64,000 nucleotides of DNA from Neptunitalea chrysea (GCF_027924145.1 NZ_BRVP01000003.1:1-64000); one strand, 5' to 3'. Positions 42,275-52,225 are shown, counted from the stretch's first letter. The notes: generated by a model from the letters alone, not told the origin. Numbers and translations are program-made.

Positions 42275-43624
42275 TTAGTTTTCTATACCGTATTTTTCTA
42301 TTCTTCTATACAGTGCACCTCTTGATAATCCTAATTCATCGGCGGTTTTACTTATATTATAGTCGTTTTTAGAGAGTGCTCGTTCAATAGTTATTTTTTC
42401 AATTTCAGATAAATCGGCTGATCCCGTTAAGGTATCTTCCAATGGCACATCTTCTAAATCTAAATCGTCTATGGTAATGGTATTGTCCTCACATAGTATA
42501 ATAGCCCTTTCAATACGGTTTTGCATCTCTCTAATATTCCCATTCCAGCTATATATCTCCATGTGATTCTTAGCAGTATCGTTAAATGTAACGCCTGTTT
42601 TTTCGTATTTAGCCATCATGTTCTCGAGTAAAAATTCAGCTAAAGGCAAAATATCTTCTTTGCGTTCTTTAAGAGAAGGTAGCTGTATTTCCATGGTGTT
42701 AATACGATAGTATAAATCTTGTCTAAATGTTTTATCCGTCACTTCTTGTTTCAGATTAGCATTGGTAGCACATATGATACGCACATTTACCGGACGAGGT
42801 TTAGATTCTCCTAATCGTATAACAGTCTTGCTTTGTATTACCTGTAATAGTTTCGATTGAAGGTGAAGCGGTACATTACCTATTTCATCTAAAAATATGG
42901 TTCCGTTTTGTGCAGCTTCAAACCTTCCTGGGCTATCTTGTTTGGCATCAGTAAAAGCACCTTTGGCATACCCAAATAACTCGCTTTCAAAAATATGTTC
43001 GCTTAACGACCCTAGGTCTACATGAACAAAAGATTGGGTGGCTTTTGAAGAATTGTCATGTACGTATTTAGCCATGACCATTTTACCCGTACCATTGGCT
43101 CCTAAAATCAATACATTGGCATCGGTTTTAGCTACTTTTTTAGCTAAGGTATATGCTTTGTTTATTTCTTTGCTTTCGCCAATAAAATATCTCGCTTTTA
43201 TAGGTTTAGTACCAATAGATAGCTTTTTATATTTTCTACTTTCATGCACTGCATTCTTAACAATTTCCAGAAGTTTCTCGTTGTCCCAGGGTTTTAATAA
43301 ATAATCAAAAGCCCCCGATTTAAGTCCTTCCACTGCAGTTTCAACTTTGCCAAATGCCGTCATCAAAATTACCATAGTTCCCTGAGAAAGCTTCTTAATT
43401 TCTTTTAGGAAGTAAATACCTTCTCGTCCGTCTTCAAAACCAATCCGGTAATTCATATCTAATAACACTACATCTATGGTATTTTCTGCCAACAAGCCAA
43501 TAACTTTTTTAGGGTCATTTAAGGTGTAAACTTGTTCGTAATGCTTTTTAAGGAGCATTTTAAGGGCAAAAAGGATGTCTTCCTGATCGTCAATAATTAA
43601 TATCGATGCGTTCGTTTTTTTCAT
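42275..43624 (-). CDS. NtrC-family sigma-54-dependent response regulator
   Basis: A 449-residue transcription activator. Receiver domain with Asp56 in LLDMNY; AAA+ domain with Walker A GANGTGKM (about 175-182), sigma-54-contacting loop GAFTDA in place of the usual GAFTGA (residues 222-227), Walker B GTIFLDEIGN and sensor segments; a Fis-type helix-turn-helix ends the protein (YNISKTADELGLSRGALYRRI). Start ATG at 43624 (MKKTNASILIIDDQ) is preferred to a TTG seven codons upstream. Divergent from an efflux operon; two enhancer-like sites lie between them. It should activate that operon with sigma-54. Confidence 0.92.
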   Translation of the reverse strand: MKKTNASILIIDDQEDILFALKMLLKKHYEQVYTLNDPKKVIGLLAENTIDVVLLDMNYRIGFEDGREGIYFLKEIKKLSQGTMVILMTAFGKVETAVEGLKSGAFDYLLKPWDNEKLLEIVKNAVHESRKYKKLSIGTKPIKARYFIGESKEINKAYTLAKKVAKTDANVLILGANGTGKMVMAKYVHDNSSKATQSFVHVDLGSLSEHIFESELFGYAKGAFTDAKQDSPGRFEAAQNGTIFLDEIGNVPLHLQSKLLQVIQSKTVIRLGESKPRPVNVRIICATNANLKQEVTDKTFRQDLYYRINTMEIQLPSLKERKEDILPLAEFLLENMMAKYEKTGVTFNDTAKNHMEIYSWNGNIREMQNRIERAIILCEDNTITIDDLDLEDVPLEDTLTGSADLSEIEKITIERALSKNDYNISKTADELGLSRGALYRRIEKYGIEN

Positions 43625-43628
43625 GTAT

Positions 43629-43664
43629 TGTTCACTTACGGACAAAGGTGTTCATTTATGGGCA
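43629..43664. promoter_or_regulatory. Paired enhancer-like sites for the NtrC-type regulator
   Basis: TGTTCACTTACGGACA (43629-43644) and TGTTCATTTATGGGCA (43649-43664) match each other at 12 of 16 positions and are exactly 20 bases apart (two helical turns). Each has the dyad TGTyC-N6-GGrCA, a common architecture for NtrC-family enhancer sites. They lie directly before the regulator gene and about 100 bases upstream of the efflux operon. Confidence 0.6.
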
Positions 43665-43765
43665 CTTATAATATATCGTGTTTTTTATATGCTTGAAAAA
43701 CAGTTTTTTATGAGTTTTTAAATTTTGGTACGGTATTGATGGTATAGTTAAACAAATAGCAATAA

Positions 43766-45004
43766 ATGGACACTATCATTAAAGGTAAAAATAAAAAAAA
43801 TAAACGGGTATTAATGGGTATAGCTCTTTTTTTGGTTGTAGGAGTACTAGCCTATTTTTCAATGACCAAAAAACGCAGTCTTAATATAAAGAGAGGAGAA
43901 ATTTCTGTGAAAACAGTTTCTGAAGATTATTTTGAGGACTTTATCGTTTTTCAGGCTAAGGTAGAACCGCTGACATCAACGTTGATTAATGTAGTAGAGG
44001 GTGGAGCTGTTCAGGAAATTTTTGTGGCAAATGGCGATATTGTAAAAGCGGGAGAGCCATTGGTACGGTTGTACAATCCGAACACTGAGTTAAGTTACAT
44101 GAATCAGGAAACAAGCATGATTGAACAAATTAACAACTTGCATAAAGCCCGATTAGATTTGCGTAATCAGGAATTAAGTTTGGAGAAAGACAGGGTTGCT
44201 ATTGAGCACGACTATGTAGATGCTAAAAACGAATATGACTTAAACAAGCAGCTTTTTGAAAAAGAAATTCTAGCCAAAAATGATTGGATTATTACACAGG
44301 AAAAATTTCGTTACCAACAGGAACGAAAAAATATCATTCAGCAAACGGTAGCAAAAGAAAAAGAGGCAAATGCCATACAATTAGCTCAGATGAACCGTTC
44401 GCTGACAATTATGGAAAAGAGTTTGGAAATACTTCGTCAGAATAAAAAGAACTTCTTAATTACAGCATCGTTTACCGGTAGATTATCTTCTTTTGAACCG
44501 GTACTGGGGAAAACCTATAATGCTGGGGAAACTTTAGGTAAAATAGATGTGATGGAAGGCTATAAGTTATTGGCTGATGTAGATGAGTTTTATTTAGATA
44601 AGGTTTCTGAACACCAAAAAGGACAAATAGATTTTAAAGGAGAACTGATAGAGGTAGAAGTAACCAAAGTGATACAGGAAGTAAAAGGAGGACGCTTTAT
44701 GGTTGAACTAAAATTTGTAACCGATAAAGACCTTGATTTACAACAAGGATTAAGTTTTGGGGTACGCTTAAAACTTTCGGAAAAAGAAAAAGCAGTAGTG
44801 GTATCTAAAGGTAGTTTTTACAGAGAGACAGCCGGTAAGTGGATTTTTAAACTAGAAGGAGATAAAGCAATAAGACAGCCAATAGAGTTGGGTAGAGAAA
44901 ATCCCTTGTATTATGAAGTAAAGAGTGGATTGAAACCAGGCGATAAGGTAATTACATCTAACTATGAAGATTATAAAAAAGTAGAGGTCTTAAATTTTAA
45001 CTAA
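43766..45004 (+). CDS. Efflux periplasmic adaptor (MacA/HlyD-like)
   Basis: A 412-residue membrane fusion protein. An N-terminal membrane anchor (about 15-31) is followed by a biotinyl-lipoyl-like half (GGAVQEIFVANGDIVKAGEPLVRL, about 72-96), a long alpha-helical hairpin (about 110-225), the second lipoyl half (ITASFTGRLSSFEPVLGKTYNAGETL) and beta-barrel and membrane-proximal domains. It would bridge the inner-membrane permeases to TolC. First gene of a five-gene operon with ATPase, two permeases and TolC; 25 bases to the ATPase gene. Confidence 0.9.
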   Translation: MDTIIKGKNKKNKRVLMGIALFLVVGVLAYFSMTKKRSLNIKRGEISVKTVSEDYFEDFIVFQAKVEPLTSTLINVVEGGAVQEIFVANGDIVKAGEPLVRLYNPNTELSYMNQETSMIEQINNLHKARLDLRNQELSLEKDRVAIEHDYVDAKNEYDLNKQLFEKEILAKNDWIITQEKFRYQQERKNIIQQTVAKEKEANAIQLAQMNRSLTIMEKSLEILRQNKKNFLITASFTGRLSSFEPVLGKTYNAGETLGKIDVMEGYKLLADVDEFYLDKVSEHQKGQIDFKGELIEVEVTKVIQEVKGGRFMVELKFVTDKDLDLQQGLSFGVRLKLSEKEKAVVVSKGSFYRETAGKWIFKLEGDKAIRQPIELGRENPLYYEVKSGLKPGDKVITSNYEDYKKVEVLNFN

Positions 45005-45028
45005 TAAGCAATTAAAAACGAATAAGTT

Positions 45029-45733
45029 ATGATAGAAATTAATCAATTGTCAAAAGTTTTTAGAACAGAGGAGGTAGAAACTAAGGCTTTAAACAACGTA
45101 AGTCTAACTATTAAAGAAGGAGAGTTTGTTACCGTTATGGGGCCATCGGGTAGTGGTAAGTCTACCTTGTTAAATATTATTGGTTTGCTAGATAGCGCTT
45201 CTGCTGGTAGCTATAATCTTTTAGGTAATGAAATGGTTGGATTAAAAGAACGTGGTAGAGCAAAGATTAGAAAACAACAAATAGGGTTTGTATTTCAAAA
45301 CTTTAACCTTATTGATGAGCTATCGGTCTATGATAATATAGAACTGCCCATGGTATACAATGGCGTAGCAGCTTCTGAGAGAGCAAAACGAGTTGAGGAG
45401 ATGGCAGAACGTTTGGGAATTTCTCACAGATTAAAACATTATCCACAACAATTATCGGGGGGGCAACAACAACGTGTAGCGGTAGCCCGAGCGCTAATTA
45501 ATGAGCCTAAGATTATTTTGGCAGATGAGCCTACAGGAAACTTAGATAGTAAAAATGGTAATGAGGTAATGGAGCTTTTAACCGATTTACATGCAAATGG
45601 AGCTACTATTTTAATGGTAACACATTCCGATTATGATGCTTCATTTTCTCAAAAAACCATACTAATGAAAGACGGTATGATTTTGTCAGAAAAACAGCAG
45701 AATAAAAACATAGATATTGTAGTAAACAGCTAG
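45029..45733 (+). CDS. ABC transporter ATPase (MacB/LolD type)
   Basis: A 234-residue ATPase with Walker A GPSGSGKST (38-46), Q-loop in FVFQNFNLID, signature LSGGQQQR, Walker B IILADEPT and switch His in MVTHS. The sequence class is that of the MacB/LolD/FtsE group, which couples to FtsX-fold permeases, matching the two permease genes downstream. It would power envelope export of a peptide, drug or lipid by a tripartite machine. Start follows a purine-rich ribosome site; 57 bases separate it from the first permease. Confidence 0.93.
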   Translation: MIEINQLSKVFRTEEVETKALNNVSLTIKEGEFVTVMGPSGSGKSTLLNIIGLLDSASAGSYNLLGNEMVGLKERGRAKIRKQQIGFVFQNFNLIDELSVYDNIELPMVYNGVAASERAKRVEEMAERLGISHRLKHYPQQLSGGQQQRVAVARALINEPKIILADEPTGNLDSKNGNEVMELLTDLHANGATILMVTHSDYDASFSQKTILMKDGMILSEKQQNKNIDIVVNS

Positions 45734-45790
45734 TTCATTCATCACACATCAATCAAACAAATCAATTAAATCAACCAGAAAACTAGAGTT

Positions 45791-48193
45791 ATGCTTAGAA
45801 ATTGGGTACATATTTTTTTCTACAATATTAAAAATAGTAAATTTTTTACACTACTTAATTTAATAGGATTAAGTATTGGGATCACCGGACTTGTTTTTGC
45901 CATATTGTATTGGAACGATGAGCATTCTTATAATGCTTGGAACTCACAAAAAGAAAAGGTGTTTGAGGTTATTAATGGTATGAATGAAAACACGGAGTGG
46001 CATACAAGTGTAGCACCTCTTGGTCCTGAGATAATAAATAGTACCGACAAGGTAGCTAGTTATTGCTATTTAAATGACTGGTACTTTTCTGAAAATGTTT
46101 ACTATAATGACAAAAAAGAACTGGTAGAAAATATACTGAATGCACAAGCCAGTTTCTTTGAATATTTCCCTTTTGAGTTTGTAGAAGGGAATTCTGAAAC
46201 TGCTTTAGGAGACAATACTATTGCTATTTCTGAAACAACCGCCAAACGTTTGTTTGGAAATGAAAAAGCGTTGAATAAAATTGTACGCTATTCAGGTAAT
46301 GATATGGTAGTTAAAGGAGTATATAGAATTTTAGGAAAATCGTCAATAAGACCAGATATGGTTACCAATAAAATTGAGCAGTCCTTAAAAAACAATGCAG
46401 ACTCTTGGGGTAATTACAATTTTGGACTCTTAATAAAGCTTAACGATCCTAAGGATAAAGAGAGTGTTATTAAAACTATTGATGATATTTATTATAGAAA
46501 AAAGATAGTCCCAGTGTCAAAGGAACTAGGGTTATCTCCTGAAGAGTTTATAGAGAAGTATGGAGAATTTTATGTGAAGTTACAAGCTCTTAAAGATGTG
46601 CGATTGGGTAGTATAGATTCTGGTTTGCCTGAAGGGCAAGGAAACCCTCAGTTTTTAATAATTATGTTAGGGTTATCTATTCTTATTTTAGTATTATCTA
46701 TTGTAAATTATGTGAATTTGGCAACTGCGAATGCTATTAAAAGAGCTAAGGAGGTTGGTGTACGAAAGATAATTGGTGCTTCTAAGGGAAATATTATTTG
46801 TCAATTCTTATTTGAAACCGCTATACTATCGGTATTTGCAATTGCCTTGGCTATGGTGTTGGTAGAGTTGGTGTTACCGTATTATAATGACTTTTTAAAA
46901 AAGGAATTGGTGATACAAGGAGGGCTAATTTACAGTCAGTTAATTACCATATTTATTTTATTAGTGGTGATTGCTGGTATTTTCCCAGGCATCTATGTAG
47001 CTAATTTTGAAACGTTAAAAGTATTACGAGGTAACTTCGGAAGAAGTAAGAGCGGGGTGTGGTTACGTAACGGAATGCTTATCATGCAATTTGCTATAGC
47101 TGCTTTCTTTATTGTAGGGTCTTATATTGTTTATGAACAAGTAAAATTTATGTCTGAAAAAGACTTAGGCTTTAATGGAGATCAGGTTGTAGAAATACGA
47201 TTAAGAAGAATCAATACAAAGGTCTTTGACCGATATACAACCGTTAAAAATGAGCTTCTAAAAATAGATGGTGTAAAAGAGGTTTCTACGGGGGTATTTG
47301 GATTTGGGGAAGGAGCCCGTTCTACCTCTGGTTTTGATTATAAAGACCAAAGCATTCAGGGGCAAAATATGGGAGTAGACTATGGTTTGTTAGAAATGTT
47401 GGATGTGCCTGTGATAGAGGGAAGAGATATTTCACCCGATTTTGCATCAGATACTATTAGTTCTATGTTGGTAAATGAGACTGTGGTACGTATGATGAAA
47501 GAACCGGAACCTATTGGTAAGGAAATCAAATGGAATGGTACCAACTTGAAAATTATTGGGGTGGTAAAAGACTTTAACCTATTTGGGTTGACCGAAGAAA
47601 TTCCGCCAATGGTGTTTTTTCATATAAAAACCATTTCGTGGATGCAGTCCAATCTGGATAAGGTATATGTGAAAATAGATGCTGATAAAATGGAGCAGAC
47701 ACTAGCCGATATAGAGACTTTTTGGAATAAAGATGTAGACATAGAGTATGCTTTTGAGTATGAATTTATAAACAAGAAGTATGCTCGTACTTACGAAGAG
47801 TATGTAGATCAAAGAAATTTATTTTCAATATTAAATATTGTAGTAATATCTATAGCCTTATTTGGGTTGTTTGCTTTGGCTTCGTATTCTATAGAAAGAC
47901 GTATGAAAGAAATTGCTATACGTAAAACGTTAGGCGCAAGCACTAAAGATCTTTTAGTTACACTGTCTAAACAATACTTGGTGTTTTGTATAATCGGTTT
48001 TTTAATGACCATCTTCCCGGTATACTATCTGTTAAGCACTTGGTTAGATAATTTTGTATTCCGCATTTCAATCTCTGTATTGCCATTCATTATTGGCTTT
48101 ATTGTATTGGCGTTGCTTACGTTGATTGTAGTGTTAGGAAGGGCTTATAAGGCTACGCGTGTGGATGTATTAACCTATTTAAAATACGAGTAA
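45791..48193 (+). CDS. FtsX-fold ABC permease, paralogue 1
   Basis: An 800-residue permease of the large Bacteroidota FtsX type, with two units of a periplasmic MacB-like domain and membrane helices: TM1 at about 20-40, a cluster at about 285-400, a further helix at about 425-445, and a C-terminal cluster from about 680. Repeated ERRMKEIAIRKTLGAS and RAKEVGVRKIIGASK mark the two FtsX domains. It is 2 bases upstream of a paralogue of nearly the same length, and both begin MLRNWxHIFxYNIK. The two probably form a heterodimer with the ATPase. Confidence 0.9.
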   Translation: MLRNWVHIFFYNIKNSKFFTLLNLIGLSIGITGLVFAILYWNDEHSYNAWNSQKEKVFEVINGMNENTEWHTSVAPLGPEIINSTDKVASYCYLNDWYFSENVYYNDKKELVENILNAQASFFEYFPFEFVEGNSETALGDNTIAISETTAKRLFGNEKALNKIVRYSGNDMVVKGVYRILGKSSIRPDMVTNKIEQSLKNNADSWGNYNFGLLIKLNDPKDKESVIKTIDDIYYRKKIVPVSKELGLSPEEFIEKYGEFYVKLQALKDVRLGSIDSGLPEGQGNPQFLIIMLGLSILILVLSIVNYVNLATANAIKRAKEVGVRKIIGASKGNIICQFLFETAILSVFAIALAMVLVELVLPYYNDFLKKELVIQGGLIYSQLITIFILLVVIAGIFPGIYVANFETLKVLRGNFGRSKSGVWLRNGMLIMQFAIAAFFIVGSYIVYEQVKFMSEKDLGFNGDQVVEIRLRRINTKVFDRYTTVKNELLKIDGVKEVSTGVFGFGEGARSTSGFDYKDQSIQGQNMGVDYGLLEMLDVPVIEGRDISPDFASDTISSMLVNETVVRMMKEPEPIGKEIKWNGTNLKIIGVVKDFNLFGLTEEIPPMVFFHIKTISWMQSNLDKVYVKIDADKMEQTLADIETFWNKDVDIEYAFEYEFINKKYARTYEEYVDQRNLFSILNIVVISIALFGLFALASYSIERRMKEIAIRKTLGASTKDLLVTLSKQYLVFCIIGFLMTIFPVYYLLSTWLDNFVFRISISVLPFIIGFIVLALLTLIVVLGRAYKATRVDVLTYLKYE

Positions 48194-48194
48194 C

Positions 48195-50636
48195 ATGCTG
48201 CGTAACTGGATACACATATTTATATACAACATAAAAACAAATAAGTTATTTACATTCTTAAATGTATTGGGGCTTAGTTTAGGAATATCGGGACTTATTT
48301 TCTCTATTTTGTATTGGAATGATGAGCATGAGTACAACAAATGGAATCCTGAAAAGGAAAAGGTTTTCCAGGTGATTAATGATTTAAGTCAGATCGAAAG
48401 CAGCTTGGGATATTGGAATACCAATACAGTGCCATTGTCTGCCTATTTACAAGAAGAGTTGCCGTACCTAGATGAGTTTTGCTATTTAGATGATTATTAT
48501 ACTGAAGATATACTTTCGTATAACGAAAAGAATGAAATCGTAAAAATTACAGATGCTCAAAGTAACTTCTTTAGTTTTTTCCCATTTACATTTATAAAAG
48601 GCACACCACAATCTGCGTTGGCTAATAGAAACTGTATAGCCATTTCAGAAAGTACGGCAGAACGTCTTTTCGGAGATAAGAATCCAATGGATAAAATAAT
48701 TACCTATGGTAAGGAAAAATTAACCGTAAAAGGGGTATATAAAATTCCGGGTAAGTCGTCGTATGCTCCCGAGGCGGTAACCAATCTCATAGAAGAATTA
48801 TTAAAGGATAATGCTGATTCTTGGGGTAATTTTAATTACAATTTACTAGTTAAATTAAAAGATCCGAGTAAAGGTGATGGCTTAAAGAAGGCTGTTGAAA
48901 ATGCTTATATAGAACATAGGATTAACCCGAGTGCAAAAAAAGAAGGTGTAACCGCAGATGAATATGTAAAAGAGCATGGCAAAATAGGCGTTTTGGTAGA
49001 ACCCCTGGAAACTTCAAGACTATATTCTGTTACCTCAGGATATCCTGAAGGAAAAGGTAATTTACAGATGCTGTATATAATGATTGGCTTGTCTGTTTTA
49101 ATACTTGTTTTAGCCATTATTAATTATGTAAACCTGGCTACTGCCAATGCGCTAAAACGAGCTAAAGAAGTAGGGGTGCGCAAGGTAATAGGAGCCACTA
49201 AGCAAATAATAGTACAGCAGTTTGTTTTTGAAAGCGCCTTGATGATTTTAATAGGTATCATTATGTCTATGGCTTTAGTAGAGTTTACAATGCCTTATTA
49301 CAATGAGTTTTTAGGAAAAGAGTTAAGTATTAATGGAACTCAATTTTATATACAGTTAATTGTTGTTTTTGTTGTGCTTATTATTCTAGCGGGCTTTTTA
49401 CCGGCATTGTATGTGGCAAACTTTAGTACCATTAAAGTGCTAAAAGGAGATTACTCCAGAAGTAATAAAGGTATTGGGTTGCGTAACACTATGTTGGTGC
49501 TACAGTTTGGTATTGCTGCATTCTTTATAACGGGTTCATACATTGTAAACCAGCAAATGAATTACGTGTCTGATATGGACTTAGGGTACAACAGCAATCA
49601 GGTAGTTCAGATATACTTTAGAAATCCATACGATTGGAGAGAAGAGGGGTATAGAAAAAAGTTGCTTAATAAGTTCAACTTTATGGAACAAGAGCTAAAA
49701 AAGATAGATGGCATTGAAGAGATGGGTGCAGGTGCTTTTTCTTTTGATAAAGGGAGTAATGTTTCTTCAAGTTTTAGTTACAAGGGGAAAGAAATTCAAG
49801 GGCATAACATGGGAATGGATTTTAATGTGCTACCAATGATGGGGATTACGCTAAGAGAGGGTCGATTCCTATCAGCTGAATTTGCGCAGGATACGGTTAG
49901 TAACATTCTTATTAATGAAACTGCTGCAAGACTTATGAAGGAGGATCATCCATTAGGAAAGGAAATTCCATGGAGAGGTGATCCGCTAAAAATTGTAGGG
50001 GTAGTGAACGATTTTCATACCAGTGGTCCAGAGGAAGAAATTCCTCCAATGGTGTTTTTCCATTTTAAAACGGTAGAATACATGATTAACAATGTACACG
50101 ATGTGTACATTAAAATAGACCCGGCTAAAACAGAACATGTACTTGCTGAGGTTGAAAAGTTATGGACGCAGAAAATAGATACAGAGTTCCCATTTGAGTA
50201 TGATTTTGTAGACAAAAAGTTTGCCCGTACGTATCAGCAATATACCAATCAGAAGAATTTATTCTTGTTGTTAAATATTACGGTAGTCATTATTGCGCTA
50301 TTTGGGTTGTATGCATTGGCATCCTTCTCTATAGAGCGTAAAATGAAAGAAATTGCCATTCGTAAAACGCTGGGAGCCGAAACACAACGTTTGTTGTTTG
50401 CTTTGTCTAAGCAATATATTGTTTTTTGTGTTATAGGGTTTGTAATAGCTATTGCCCCCGAATATTATTTACTATCCCTTTGGTTAGACAATTTTGTTAG
50501 TAGAATAGAGCTGTCTTTATTTCCGTTTATCGTCGGGTTTGTATCATTAATGGCGTTAACCTTGGTAGTAGTAGTTTTAAAGGCATATATGGCAACAAGT
50601 AATGTTGATTTACTAAAATATATAAAGTATGAATAA
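48195..50636 (+). CDS. FtsX-fold ABC permease, paralogue 2
   Basis: An 813-residue paralogue of the preceding permease, with the same layout: N-terminal helix, MacB-like periplasmic domain, helices with RAKEVGVRKVIGATK, second periplasmic domain and C-terminal helices with ERKMKEIAIRKTLGAE. It starts 2 bases after the stop of paralogue 1. Sequence agreement is high along the full length, so the pair came from a tandem duplication and has since diverged. It overlaps the TolC gene by 8 bases. Confidence 0.9.
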   Translation: MLRNWIHIFIYNIKTNKLFTFLNVLGLSLGISGLIFSILYWNDEHEYNKWNPEKEKVFQVINDLSQIESSLGYWNTNTVPLSAYLQEELPYLDEFCYLDDYYTEDILSYNEKNEIVKITDAQSNFFSFFPFTFIKGTPQSALANRNCIAISESTAERLFGDKNPMDKIITYGKEKLTVKGVYKIPGKSSYAPEAVTNLIEELLKDNADSWGNFNYNLLVKLKDPSKGDGLKKAVENAYIEHRINPSAKKEGVTADEYVKEHGKIGVLVEPLETSRLYSVTSGYPEGKGNLQMLYIMIGLSVLILVLAIINYVNLATANALKRAKEVGVRKVIGATKQIIVQQFVFESALMILIGIIMSMALVEFTMPYYNEFLGKELSINGTQFYIQLIVVFVVLIILAGFLPALYVANFSTIKVLKGDYSRSNKGIGLRNTMLVLQFGIAAFFITGSYIVNQQMNYVSDMDLGYNSNQVVQIYFRNPYDWREEGYRKKLLNKFNFMEQELKKIDGIEEMGAGAFSFDKGSNVSSSFSYKGKEIQGHNMGMDFNVLPMMGITLREGRFLSAEFAQDTVSNILINETAARLMKEDHPLGKEIPWRGDPLKIVGVVNDFHTSGPEEEIPPMVFFHFKTVEYMINNVHDVYIKIDPAKTEHVLAEVEKLWTQKIDTEFPFEYDFVDKKFARTYQQYTNQKNLFLLLNITVVIIALFGLYALASFSIERKMKEIAIRKTLGAETQRLLFALSKQYIVFCVIGFVIAIAPEYYLLSLWLDNFVSRIELSLFPFIVGFVSLMALTLVVVVLKAYMATSNVDLLKYIKYE

Positions 50637-51933
50637 GGTGTTTATTTCACTATGTTTTTTTCTCATGGGTGTTGTTGTGTGGGGGCAGCAAGAGAGCTGG
50701 TCTCTACAACAATGTCTGGAAACAGGGTTGAAAAATAACAGAGATATTAAGATAAAAAAATTGGAATGGGCAAAGGCTAAAAAAGGATATGTGCCCAAAT
50801 TGCAAACGATGCTACCATTGGTAAACCTTAATGCTAGTCAGAGTTACAATTTTGGATCTACTATTGATCCGGCAACCAATGCAAGGGTGAGTTCAGATAT
50901 TTTGTATGATAATTTTTATTTGAGTTCGAATTTTTCGTTGTTAGATTTTTCCAACCTTTCCCAGTCAGGAATATATAAGCTGGCTATTGATTTGGCAAAG
51001 GCCGATGAAGAGGTAGTAACCTATGAGTATAAGATGATGCTTTTAGAGAAGTTTTTTGATGCATTGTATACGCAAGAGTTGGTGAAAATTCAACAGGAAC
51101 AACTGCAAAATACCTCTCAAAATTTAGAGAGAGTACAAGACGAGTTTAATTTAGGAAAACGACCAAAAAGTGATTTATATGATATGCAGTTAAGTTTTCA
51201 GCAAGAAGTAAAAGCAATGCAGGAAACGGAACAGCTTTTAGATACACAGGTGCTACAGTTATTTCAATTAATGAATATAGATGAGGTACCGGATGAGGTA
51301 TTTCTTCTAATGCCTAATAGTATGGTGGAATTGGTAGAAGAGAGTGGTGAAGAGAACCCCAAGGTGTTACAAACCGAATTGGCTTATGAAAGCAGTTTAA
51401 AGAATATTAACTTACAACGAGCTGCGTTATTGCCGGTTGTTAGTGCTTATTATGAGTTTTCTACTTTTTATTATAAGCCCTTAACTTCGGCAACAGGAGA
51501 AACCGTAAATAGCTTTGATTATCAAATAGATTTTAATAAAAACCATGTAGTTGGATTTAAGTTAAGTGTACCTGTTTTTAATGGGTTTAAAACCCGAAGA
51601 AAAATTAAAGTGGCCAAGTTGAATAGCGAGCAAATGAAAATTAAAAATCAAGATCAGAAAGTAAAATTAGCACAAGAGATTAAGGTAGCCAAAACACAAA
51701 TGAGTCAGTACAAACAGTTACAGCAAACCTTAGCTGTAACATTAGATTATGCTAATAAATCTTATATCACAACGGAAGTTAAGTATGCTAGTAACAAGAT
51801 AGAAATTGTTTCTTTTACTTCGGTTAAAAACCAGTTGCTAACGGCTAAGTATAATGTGTTAAAAAATAGTATGCTGAAAGAATTTACACAGTTAAAATTA
51901 AATCTACTTAAATATAACGCATTCATGTTGTAA
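50629..51933 (+). CDS. TolC-family outer membrane efflux protein
   Basis: A 434-residue outer-membrane channel protein. Signal peptide about 1-19 (ending VVWGQQ); the mature part has the two TolC repeats, visible as LQQCLETGLKNNRDIKIKKLE and QTELAYESSLKNINLQRAALLPVVSAY, each followed by beta-strand segments and long helices (AKTQMSQYKQLQQTLAVTLDYANKSY). Last gene of the efflux operon, followed by a strong terminator. Overlaps the permease stop by 8 bases (ATGAATAA). Confidence 0.92.
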   Translation: MNKVFISLCFFLMGVVVWGQQESWSLQQCLETGLKNNRDIKIKKLEWAKAKKGYVPKLQTMLPLVNLNASQSYNFGSTIDPATNARVSSDILYDNFYLSSNFSLLDFSNLSQSGIYKLAIDLAKADEEVVTYEYKMMLLEKFFDALYTQELVKIQQEQLQNTSQNLERVQDEFNLGKRPKSDLYDMQLSFQQEVKAMQETEQLLDTQVLQLFQLMNIDEVPDEVFLLMPNSMVELVEESGEENPKVLQTELAYESSLKNINLQRAALLPVVSAYYEFSTFYYKPLTSATGETVNSFDYQIDFNKNHVVGFKLSVPVFNGFKTRRKIKVAKLNSEQMKIKNQDQKVKLAQEIKVAKTQMSQYKQLQQTLAVTLDYANKSYITTEVKYASNKIEIVSFTSVKNQLLTAKYNVLKNSMLKEFTQLKLNLLKYNAFML

Positions 51934-51965
51934 AAGGGGTAAACCTTTTAAAATATATAGCGTCT

Positions 51966-51998
51966 AATAATGGCGAATCGGTAAGGTTCGCCATTATT
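51966..51998 (+). terminator. Terminator of the efflux operon
   Basis: A perfect 12-bp stem, AATAATGGCGAA (51966-51977) with TTCGCCATTATT (51987-51998), nine-base loop, then TGTTTTG. The 3' T-run is interrupted but the stem is very stable. Confidence 0.82.
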
Positions 51999-52225
51999 TG
52001 TTTTGTGGATTAAGAAGGGTTTTGGGTGCGTATAGCAAAATAGCATGTATTAGATTGTGGTATATTTTAAGGGATTGTAACTTTGGTAACAAACTGATAA
52101 ATATCATATAATTAACAGTTTTTAAAGAGCTATATTCGCTTACCATCTAATATACAGATATGTTTTAGATAACAAATTTAAAGCGTATCTTTGTAGCTTA
52201 GAATGAGTTTAAATAATGCACAAGC

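Noticed and set aside
43725-43740. Possible sigma-54 promoter TTGGTACGGTATTGAT before the efflux operon
   Set aside because: The GG to -12 distance is one base short of the strict spacing and the -12 GC is GA, so it is mentioned only as weak support and not listed as a promoter.
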